Below are positions 1 through 5,819 of a stretch of 9,224 bases of DNA, in pieces. The notes under the pieces are model-generated. The model did not search any database, was not told the DNA's origin, and saw only the letters and a list, made by a program, of their open reading frames with translations. This DNA comes from DATJBF01 sp035515475. GTDB taxonomy: Bacteria > Verrucomicrobiota > Verrucomicrobiia > Palsa-1439. The translations under genes and the position numbers were made by a program. The first letter of the stretch is position 1. Every line of letters starts with the position of its first letter. Where the stretch lies: positions 1 through 9,224 of the forward strand of contig DATJBF010000028.1 in NCBI GenBank assembly GCA_035515475.1. The letters are read 5' to 3'.

Positions 1-1833
1 CGTGGCCTCCAGCGCGAACCCGCGCCTCCGGCCTTCACGGATCAACTCTTTCAAGGTCATGCGCTTTTCCGGCCGGAACGCGTTGTACGCCTCCCCGTTC
101 TCGATCTTGATCTCGTAAACCAGTTCCTTGAGATGCGCCGCGGCGATGTCCTGCAACTGTTTTTTCAGTTCCGACGCGGCAAGCTGGACGGCCGAGCCGG
201 TGAAATACGTCTGGCGTGTCGCGGACGTGCTGCCCGACTCGGGCGTGAGAAGCGTATCGGCGAGGATGGGTCGTATCTTCTCCAGCGGCACGCCGATCTC
301 CTCGGCGGCAATCTGCGCCACCATGTTCGTCAGACCCTGCCCGACATCGATGCCGCTCGAACACACTTCCACAATGCCGTCGTCGGTCAGCCGGCACTGC
401 GCGCGCGACGCGTCGGGGAACCCGTCGCCGTAGCCGAGTCCGAAGCACATGACGCTGACGCCGTAGCCGCGTTTCAGGTGCGGGGCCGGCGTTTCGTAGC
501 TGCGGTTCTTCCAGTCGATCCGTTTCAGCACCGCCTCGAAACATTCCACCCCGGTCGCCAGCGGCACGACCTGCCCGGTCGTGACCGCGTCGCCGGACCG
601 GATCAGGTTCTTCATCCGCAAGTCGACCTTGTCCATGCCGAGTCGGGCCGCCAGCCGATCCATCAACCCTTCGTAGGCGATCGCCGTCTGCGTCGCGCCG
701 AACCCGCGCATCGCCCCGCACGGATTGTTGTTGGTGAACACGCCGATGACATCGACCCACACGTTCGGCACTTTGTACGGCCCGGTGGCATGGCTGGACG
801 CCTTGCGCATTACGGCGATGCCGGTCGAGGCGTACGCGCCCTTATCGACGTAAAATGTCACCTGCGCCGCGACCAACGTGCCGTCCTGTTTCGCGCCGAG
901 TTTGTAGTGGATGCGGACCGGATGGCGTTTGTGACGGGCGATCATCGATTCCGCGCGCGGATACCGCAGGCACACCGTCTGGCCTTTCAGTTTCAACGCC
1001 GCCAGTCCGAGGTAGATCTGAATGGAAATGTCCTCGCGTCCGCCAAATGCACCGCCCGTGGCGGGCTGGATCAGGCGCAACTTCTCCAGCGGCAACCCGA
1101 GCGCGAGCGCAATCAGCCGCCGTTCCTCGTGCAGCCATTGACCCGAGACTTCGATGGTCAACATTTTGCCGTCGTACCGCGCCCGGCCGGCTTCGAGATC
1201 GAGAAACGCGTGGTCCACCGTCTGCGTCTGAATCACGTCCTCGACCACCACGTCAGCTTCGCGCAGCGCCTTGGGGGCGTCGCCTTTGCGAAGATGTTTT
1301 TCGCCGAGCACGTTGCCCTCGGCGTGGATCTTCGGGGCATCGGGCCGGAGCGCGTCCTCGATGGTGAGTACCGCCGGCAACGGTTTGTAGACCACCTTGA
1401 TCTTTGCCAACGCGGCGGTGGCGACCTCTTCGGTCCGGGCGACGACGACGGCGATGGCGTCGCCGAGGTACCGCACTTTGTGGCTGCACAGAACTTCCTG
1501 GTCGCGCCGGATCAATCCGTGGAGATTCGTGCCGGTCACGTCCTTGTGCGTGAGTACCGCCAGGACGCCGGGCACCTTCTTGGCCGCGCGCACGTCGATG
1601 CCCCGGATCTCAGCATGCGGATACGCGGCCCGCAGCACCTTGGCGAACCGGTATTTTTTGTCGAACAAATCCTGGCCGTACTTGATCCGGCCGGTGGCCT
1701 TGTCGACCGCGTCGAGACGCAGCGCGCCCTTGCCGACGACTTTCATCGGCCCGGTTTCGTACGCCGACGAGCTTTTGCTCGTCGCGTGCAGTTGGGCGAT
1801 CGCCCTGTCCAGCGCGTCGGTCGATTGGCTCAT
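1..1833 (-). CDS. Xanthine dehydrogenase-family molybdopterin-binding subunit (partial, C-terminus beyond left edge)
   Basis: This is the large catalytic subunit of a molybdenum hydroxylase, the type that inserts water-derived oxygen into purines or other N-heterocycles. The window shows 611 codons, read from an ATG at 1833, with no stop before the edge. Visible motifs are the N-terminal domain start near residues 32-60 (KVVGKGALRLDAVDKATG), the GGAFGGRE loop at residues 260-267, NNNPCGAMRGFGATQ around C372-G379, the cofactor-contact segment GIDVGQGLTNMVAQI, and DTLLTPESGSTSATRQTY. These match the xanthine dehydrogenase/PucD/XdhD branch rather than CO dehydrogenase, which has a Cys-containing active loop. 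Family members are about 750-790 residues, so roughly 150-180 residues are missing, including the expected catalytic Glu (GxGE region). The start overlaps the stop of the [2Fe-2S] gene by ATGA (1833-1830), implying translational coupling. The substrate cannot be read from the sequence; xanthine or hypoxanthine is the inference from context. Confidence 0.93.
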   Translation of the reverse strand, partial: MSQSTDALDRAIAQLHATSKSSSAYETGPMKVVGKGALRLDAVDKATGRIKYGQDLFDKKYRFAKVLRAAYPHAEIRGIDVRAAKKVPGVLAVLTHKDVTGTNLHGLIRRDQEVLCSHKVRYLGDAIAVVVARTEEVATAALAKIKVVYKPLPAVLTIEDALRPDAPKIHAEGNVLGEKHLRKGDAPKALREADVVVEDVIQTQTVDHAFLDLEAGRARYDGKMLTIEVSGQWLHEERRLIALALGLPLEKLRLIQPATGGAFGGREDISIQIYLGLAALKLKGQTVCLRYPRAESMIARHKRHPVRIHYKLGAKQDGTLVAAQVTFYVDKGAYASTGIAVMRKASSHATGPYKVPNVWVDVIGVFTNNNPCGAMRGFGATQTAIAYEGLMDRLAARLGMDKVDLRMKNLIRSGDAVTTGQVVPLATGVECFEAVLKRIDWKNRSYETPAPHLKRGYGVSVMCFGLGYGDGFPDASRAQCRLTDDGIVEVCSSGIDVGQGLTNMVAQIAAEEIGVPLEKIRPILADTLLTPESGSTSATRQTYFTGSAVQLAASELKKQLQDIAAAHLKELVYEIKIENGEAYNAFRPEKRMTLKELIREGRRRGFALEAT

Positions 1834-2339
1834 TTCTTCTTCAATCCCATCTCGTCGGCGGCCAGTTCGCAGGCGCGGAGGACGGTGTTGTAGCCCGTGC
1901 ACCGGCAGATGTTGCCTTCCATGCCGACGAGAAACTCTTCGCGGGTCGGGTGCCGATTGGTCGCCAGCAGCGCTTTTGCCGCCAGGATCAGTCCGGGCGT
2001 GCAGTAACCGCACTGCACGGCGCCGCATTCGACGAACTTTTGTTGGACGATGTCGAGGTGGCCGCCTTTGGCGAGGCCCTCGATCGTGATCACCTTGCGG
2101 TCTTGCACCTGCGGCACGAGCATCATGCACGAGTTCATCGGTTTGCCGTCGACGAGCACGTAACAGCTGCCGCATTCGCCTTCGAGGCAGGCGCCTTTCG
2201 TGCCGGTCAGACCCAGTTCGAGCCGCAGGAAATCGAGCAACGTCTGATTCGGCTGTACCCGGCGGGAGATCTTCTTGCCGTTGATCGTGCACCGCAGCGG
2301 CCAGAGCCCGCCGCCGTTTTTCGTTTTCCGTGCGCTCAT
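1830..2339 (-). CDS. Molybdenum hydroxylase [2Fe-2S] subunit
   Basis: This 169-residue electron-transfer subunit carries the two [2Fe-2S] clusters that pass electrons from the molybdenum centre to FAD. The N-terminal plant-ferredoxin-like domain has cysteines C51, C56, C59 and C71 (CLEGECGSC ... NSC). The C-terminal helical domain has C110 and C113 in QCGYCTPG, and C145 and C147 in ICRCTGY. All eight ligands are present. The length is normal for a separate small subunit of the CoxS/XdhC/PucE type. The reading frame stays open far upstream, but ATG at 2339 was chosen because it overlaps the FAD-subunit stop as ATGA (2339-2336) and because the conserved domain begins soon after it (LRCTINGKKI, from residue 15). 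A GGTG motif lies six bases upstream. The far end overlaps the molybdopterin subunit start by four bases. The product is cytoplasmic and would assemble with its two neighbours. Confidence 0.95.
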   Translation of the reverse strand: MSARKTKNGGGLWPLRCTINGKKISRRVQPNQTLLDFLRLELGLTGTKGACLEGECGSCYVLVDGKPMNSCMMLVPQVQDRKVITIEGLAKGGHLDIVQQKFVECGAVQCGYCTPGLILAAKALLATNRHPTREEFLVGMEGNICRCTGYNTVLRACELAADEMGLKKK

Positions 2340-3142
2340 GCGTTCACCAGGTTCTCCAACAATCGCCGCACCATGACACCCGCCAGATGCGTCTTGTAGT
2401 CGGCGCTCGCCCGATGGTCGGTGATCGGTTTGATCTCGCCCCGAAGAATCTCGATGGCCTTCCGAATCGAGTCCGCGCCGAGGCCGGCCTCCGCGAGAAA
2501 TCGTTCGGCTTGGTAGCAGCGGGTTGGAGTCGGTGCGACGGACGCCAGGGCGATCCGCACGTCTTTCTTCGGGGTGATCGCCACCGCCGCCGCGACGACG
2601 GAGATGTTCACCGCGCCGCGCTTGCCGTTCTTGGCCCAGTCGGTTTGGTAGGTGGTCGGAATGGACACCCGGGTGATCATCTCGTCGGGTGCCAGCGCGG
2701 TTTTGCGGTAGCTCACAAAGAACTTGTCGAGCGGGAGGCGCCGCGTGCCGCGCACGCTGCTCAGTTCCACTTCGGCGTCGAGCGCCAACAGGGCCGTCGA
2801 GCCGTCGCCGGCGGGCGAGGCCGTGGCCAGATTGCCGGCGATCGTGCCGAGTTCGCGGATCCCGGGTCCGCCGACGCTGAGCGACGCCTGGGCGAGGCAG
2901 CGGACCGGCAGCCGGCCGCATTGGGCGTGGGTGACGTTGCCCGCCAGATCGAGGGTGCCGTTGTGACGGTGGATCGCGTTGAGACCTTTGACGTGGGTGA
3001 GGTCGATGAAGGTTTCGGGCGCAGCTTTCCCCGCGTTCATCAGCACGACGAGGTCGGTCCCGCCCGCGATGAACGAGCCACGGTCCTTCAGTTGGGCCTT
3101 GCGCTCGAGTGCTTCCTGAACCGTCTTGGGCTGATAAAACAC
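2336..3142 (-). CDS. Molybdenum hydroxylase FAD-binding subunit
   Basis: This is the medium subunit of the xanthine dehydrogenase-type complex. It binds FAD and delivers electrons to the final acceptor. The PCMH-type FAD fold is shown by AGGTDLVVLMN at residues 26-36 and by GTIAGNLATASPAGD at residues 99-113, with the usual CO_deh_flav_C-like region after it (WAKNGKRGAVNISVVAAAVAI, the segment binding the flavin's far side). The start is a choice: GTG at 3142 gives 268 residues beginning FYQPKTVQEAL, the usual family N-terminus, with GAGGA about ten bases upstream. TTG at 3184 would add 14 residues without family resemblance. No ATG is available in this stretch. The gap to the preceding carbamoyltransferase is about 100 bases, and the stop overlaps the [2Fe-2S] gene start. 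The electron acceptor (NAD+, ferredoxin or other) cannot be judged from the sequence. Confidence 0.93.
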   Translation of the reverse strand: MFYQPKTVQEALERKAQLKDRGSFIAGGTDLVVLMNAGKAAPETFIDLTHVKGLNAIHRHNGTLDLAGNVTHAQCGRLPVRCLAQASLSVGGPGIRELGTIAGNLATASPAGDGSTALLALDAEVELSSVRGTRRLPLDKFFVSYRKTALAPDEMITRVSIPTTYQTDWAKNGKRGAVNISVVAAAVAITPKKDVRIALASVAPTPTRCYQAERFLAEAGLGADSIRKAIEILRGEIKPITDHRASADYKTHLAGVMVRRLLENLVNA

Positions 3143-3243
3143 GTGTTTATTATCCTCGTGACTGCCTTGACGGGCAAGACACAATGCGCACTTCCGGACT
3201 CCCGAAGCGACGCGACCCCCGACGTCTGGTCTCTGGCCGGTGA

Positions 3244-4197
3244 TTACTCCATCGCGCCGAGGACGAGCGCCAGCAAAGCCATACGCATCACGACCCCGTT
3301 GAAGGCCTCCTGCCAGTAGCGTGCGTGGCGCGTGGCATCGACATCCGGAGGGAGTTCGTCCATGCGCGGCAACGAGTGCAGAATGATCGAATCCGACTTG
3401 GCCTTCTTCGCCAGGAGGTCACGGGTCACTTTGTAGTTGGCGGGAGTCAGCCCGTACTTTTGCTCTTTCTCCACGCGCGACTTGGTGTAGTCGGCCTGGA
3501 CGACCGGCTCCATGTAGATCACGTCGGCGTCGCCAATCACGTCCTTCACGTGGGACGCTTCGCGGAAGCGGAGGTTTTTCTCGTGCAACTCGGCTTTGAA
3601 CTCCTTGGTGAGGGACAACTCGGGCGGCGCGACATAGATCGCCTGGCAATCGAACTGGGTCAACGCGTACGAGATCGAGTGCATCGTCCGCATCCGCATG
3701 TCGCCGATGCAGAGGAACGTCAGCCCGTCGATGCGGCCTTTCTCGCGTAGAACGGTGTACAGATCGGTGAGCACCTGCGTGGGGTGCTCGCCCCAGCCGT
3801 CGCCGGCGTTGATCACCGGAATACTGGCCCAGCGGGCCGCTTCGGCCGGCGCACCCTGCTGGAAATGGCGCATGACCAGTGCGTCGCCGTAGAACTCCAG
3901 CATGTGGACGGTATCTTTGATTGATTCCTGGTAGAAGTCGCCGGCGCGAGTCATCTTGGCGTCGGAAAATCCCGTGACGTGGCCGCCGAGGCGGTGCATC
4001 GCGGCTTCGTGCGCCAGGCGCGTGCGCGTGCTCGGCTGGTAAAACGCCGTCACGAGCATTTTCTCCTTCAGCATGTCGGAATTGCGGCGGCTCTTGGCGA
4101 TGGGTTCCAATTTCTCCGCCACTTCGAACACATGAAGGAACTCCTCGCGTTCGAAATCCTTGAGCGACAGAATATCACGTCCCATGAAACTGCGCAT
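3244..4197 (-). CDS. Aspartate/ornithine carbamoyltransferase superfamily protein, atypical PyrB-like
   Basis: This 317-residue protein belongs to the enzymes that move a carbamoyl group between carbamoyl phosphate and an amino group. Carbamoyl-phosphate residues are present: S56-T-R-T-R60, R110 in VMRH, and H138-P-T-Q141, plus H274-SLPRMDE and the C-terminal DVDATRHARYWQEAFNGVVMRMALLALVL, which is strongly PyrB-like. Two specificity regions depart from E. coli PyrB by eye. The 80s-loop segment containing Lys84 (GKKGET) reads GDFYQES here, so Lys84 falls opposite Y89, and the following ESIKDT resembles ornithine carbamoyltransferase. The aspartate-binding YMTRVQ segment (Arg229, Gln231) reads YMEPVVQ at 228-234, losing the arginine. 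It is shorter than YgeW (about 396 residues) and lacks YgeW-like sequence. ATG at 4197 is chosen because AAAGGAGAT lies about ten bases upstream. It sits between a ygeY-like gene and a molybdenum hydroxylase, so a catabolic role with a non-aspartate substrate is inferred. Automatic pipelines would probably call it pyrB. Confidence 0.88.
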   Translation of the reverse strand: MRSFMGRDILSLKDFEREEFLHVFEVAEKLEPIAKSRRNSDMLKEKMLVTAFYQPSTRTRLAHEAAMHRLGGHVTGFSDAKMTRAGDFYQESIKDTVHMLEFYGDALVMRHFQQGAPAEAARWASIPVINAGDGWGEHPTQVLTDLYTVLREKGRIDGLTFLCIGDMRMRTMHSISYALTQFDCQAIYVAPPELSLTKEFKAELHEKNLRFREASHVKDVIGDADVIYMEPVVQADYTKSRVEKEQKYGLTPANYKVTRDLLAKKAKSDSIILHSLPRMDELPPDVDATRHARYWQEAFNGVVMRMALLALVLGAME

Positions 4198-4205
4198 ACT
4201 GACCG

Positions 4206-4214
4206 ATCTCCTTT
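4206..4214 (-). promoter_or_regulatory. Strong ribosome binding site for the carbamoyltransferase gene
   Basis: On the minus strand the sequence reads AAAGGAGAT, and the GGAG core ends ten bases before ATG 4197. This is the clearest Shine-Dalgarno in the window and decides the start in favour of 4197 over the internal ATG at 4185 (MGRD...). Confidence 0.7.
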
Positions 4215-4219
4215 CCCTG

Positions 4220-4249
4220 GTCCGCGAGTCCTCGCGACGGCCCGCGGAC
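4220..4249 (-). repeat. Inverted repeat between the hydrolase and carbamoyltransferase genes
   Basis: The 68-base gap between these two operon genes holds a 7-bp perfect inverted repeat: GTCCGCG at 4220-4226 pairs with CGCGGAC at 4243-4249. Nested in it is a competing 6-bp perfect stem, CGCGAG (4223-4228) with CTCGCG (4231-4236), separated by only two bases. The two stems share bases 4223-4226, so both cannot form fully at once. The structure lies directly upstream of the strong ribosome binding site on the transcript. It could be an mRNA-stabilising or processing hairpin, or a weak attenuator. There is no U-tract, so it is not a typical intrinsic terminator. Confidence 0.5.
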
Positions 4250-4265
4250 GATTCAAACGTCGTTG

Positions 4266-5465
4266 TTAGCTGATTTGCTTTGGTAACAGCGCGTACCACT
4301 CGGTCGCGCGCACCACTTCGTCGATACTGACGTGTTCTTCCATCGTGTGGGCCCACTCTTCGTCGCCGGGCCCGAACCCGATGGAAGGAATTTTGGCCTT
4401 GCCCGCCCAATACGTGCCATTGGTTGAGAATCCCCATTTACCCGTCGGCCGCGCGTCGCCCCAGAGCGCCTGAACGGTCTGTTGGCCGGCTTCCACCAGC
4501 GGGTGCCGTTCATCCAGCGCCCACGGCGGATAATACTTGTTCACCGGGTACACAAAACCGGTGTAGCTCGGCGTGTCGTAGTGCAGTTCCTCGACCGAAA
4601 CCTCTTCGAACACGTGGTCCGGTATAAGCGAAAGCACTTGGGCGATGGCGCTGGCGCGGGTTTCGCCGAACGTGATGCGCCGATCGATGTAGATGGCGAA
4701 CTGCTCGGGCACCGCGTTGATGGACGGCGTGTGGACTTCCGCATCCGTGACGGCGATGGTGGCTTTGCCGAGGAACGGATCGCTGGGCAAACGCGCGTCC
4801 AGTTGGCGGATGCCATTGATGATGTCCACGAGTTTATACACGGCGTTGTCGCCCAGATGATGGTGGGCCGCGTGCGCCGAGCGGCCGCTGGCGGTCACCT
4901 TCAATTCGACCCGGCCCTTGTGTCCGCGATAAACGCACATCTTTGTCGGCTCGCCGATGACGACGAAATCCGGCCGCACTTTGGGGTCGACGGCGACGAA
5001 CGCATTCGGCGCGATCCCATCGCACGACTCCTCCATATTGCCAAAGTAATAGGCGGTGAATCCGTTGAGCAACCCCAGATCGCGCGCCAGCGCCAACCCA
5101 TAGACCATGCCGGGCGTCGAACCTTTCTCGTCGCAACTCCCGCGCGCGTACAGTTTGCCGCCGTCGATCTTGCCCTTGAACGGATCCCATTTCCACGCGC
5201 TCGGTTCGCCGATGCCGACCGTGTCCACGTGCGAGTCGTACACCAGCACGCGCTTGCCGTTGCCGATCCGCCCGAGGATGTTGCCCATCTTGTCGAACCG
5301 CACCTCGTCGAACTTGAGCTTGGTCATCTCGTCGCCGATGCGGTCGCCGACTTCCTTGATTTGCGAGCACGCCGATGGAATGGCGACAATATCGCGGAGG
5401 AAACTGATGATGTCCTCGCGCTGATCCTTGACGCGGTTCTTGATGGCTTCGATCACCTGGGTCAT
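4266..5465 (-). CDS. ygeY: YgeY-type M20 family metallohydrolase/deacylase
   Basis: This 399-residue zinc-dependent hydrolase belongs to the M20/ArgE/DapE family, in the YgeY branch (E. coli YgeY is about 400 residues). Expected metal and catalytic residues are present: H79 and D81 in DSHVDTVG, D112 in GSCDEKG, the catalytic/ligand pair E145-E146 in NMEESCDG, E172 in GEPT, and a C-terminal His, probably H373 in EEWAHTMEEH. YgeY-like segments include FLRDIVAIPS near residue 22, YRGHKGRVELKV, and IDRRITFGETRASA. YgeY is encoded in anaerobic purine-degradation clusters, where it is thought to act on a ureido or amide intermediate; its exact reaction here is inferred. ATG at 5465 was preferred to GTG at 5489 because it fits the usual length and lies just downstream of a candidate promoter. 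It appears to be the first gene of the leftward operon, 68 bases before the carbamoyltransferase gene. Confidence 0.9.
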   Translation of the reverse strand: MTQVIEAIKNRVKDQREDIISFLRDIVAIPSACSQIKEVGDRIGDEMTKLKFDEVRFDKMGNILGRIGNGKRVLVYDSHVDTVGIGEPSAWKWDPFKGKIDGGKLYARGSCDEKGSTPGMVYGLALARDLGLLNGFTAYYFGNMEESCDGIAPNAFVAVDPKVRPDFVVIGEPTKMCVYRGHKGRVELKVTASGRSAHAAHHHLGDNAVYKLVDIINGIRQLDARLPSDPFLGKATIAVTDAEVHTPSINAVPEQFAIYIDRRITFGETRASAIAQVLSLIPDHVFEEVSVEELHYDTPSYTGFVYPVNKYYPPWALDERHPLVEAGQQTVQALWGDARPTGKWGFSTNGTYWAGKAKIPSIGFGPGDEEWAHTMEEHVSIDEVVRATEWYALLPKQIS

Positions 5466-5474
5466 CGTCGTTCC

Positions 5475-5502
5475 ATTCTTCCGCTCCACCAGATTGTGTC
5501 AA
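5475..5502 (-). promoter_or_regulatory. Candidate sigma70-type promoter of the leftward operon
   Basis: The minus strand carries an exact TTGACA at 5502-5497. After a 16-base spacer comes AAGAAT at 5480-5475, which matches four of six TATAAT positions. The predicted transcript would begin only a few bases before ATG 5465, so translation would be leaderless or nearly so. If GTG 5489 were the real start, this promoter could not serve it, which is one reason for choosing ATG 5465. This is a by-eye match in a GC-rich genome and may be chance. Confidence 0.4.
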
Positions 5503-5581
5503 GATAAAAGCCGCCGGACGCGCCGCACGGTGACGACGACCAATCCCCTCGGGGCCGGCGCCACGGCTAATTCACGGTTCC

Positions 5582-5607
5582 GACCACTACCGCGTGTAGC
5601 GGGGGTC
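5582..5607. repeat. Imperfect hairpin in the intergenic region
   Basis: GACC at 5582-5585 pairs with GGTC at 5604-5607. Inside it, CCGC (5590-5593) pairs with GCGG (5599-5602) around a five-base loop, with an asymmetric internal bulge. There is no T-run beside it. Its role is unknown. Confidence 0.3.
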
Positions 5608-5691
5608 GTGTCATAGCACTCCGGATAGGGCACCGGCCGAATTAAGGACCAGCGACCACGGGAAGCGCGCGACAATCTCTTTGCACACGAC

Positions 5692-5706
5692 CTCGGGATG
5701 CCCGAG
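5692..5706. repeat. Short perfect inverted repeat, possible operator
   Basis: CTCGGG (5692-5697) and CCCGAG (5701-5706) flank the triplet ATG. This 6-bp dyad lies between the two divergent genes, where a regulator could bind, but a dyad this short can occur by chance in GC-rich DNA. Confidence 0.3.
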
Positions 5707-5819
5707 TCGCCGATAAAGCTCGACTTTCATGTGGCTTTGTGCTTAACTCCCCGCCGGAGAAACACGCGATCGAAGTGCTCGGGTCAACTGTCTTCGATGG
5801 ATACCAATGCGGCCGTGCC

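Larger units (their letters stand above)
5466..5819. other. Divergent intergenic region
   Basis: About 350 bases separate the leftward operon from the rightward exported-protein gene. Besides the candidate leftward promoter there are two inverted repeats, entered separately. I see no convincing small gene: the short open frames here have no family resemblance and mostly overlap the flanking genes. No clear rightward promoter was found. The reading frame of the exported protein is open back to a TAA at 5643, so the true left boundary of that gene could lie inside this region. Confidence 0.6.

Noticed and set aside
133..1893. Open frame of 586 codons on the plus strand opposite the molybdopterin subunit
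   Set aside because: The translation is rich in Arg, His and Asp with no recognisable domain, while the minus strand over the same bases gives a clear xanthine dehydrogenase-family sequence. It is an antisense shadow typical of GC-rich codon use.
2330..3319. Plus-strand open frame opposite the FAD subunit and operon gap
   Set aside because: It is antisense to a well-supported FAD-binding protein and has no family features.
3244..4197. Assignment of the carbamoyltransferase as YgeW
   Set aside because: Despite the YgeY neighbour, the protein is about 80 residues shorter and its motifs (HxLPRxDE, DVDxTxHAxY) are those of the PyrB group, not YgeW.
4482..5507. Plus-strand open frame opposite the M20 hydrolase
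   Set aside because: It is antisense to a clear YgeY-type protein, and its composition is that of a shadow frame.
5545..5610. Intrinsic transcription terminator in the divergent region
   Set aside because: GC-rich stems exist (CCCCTCGGGG and the 5582-5607 hairpin), but neither is followed by a T-run on either strand, and no gene ends here.
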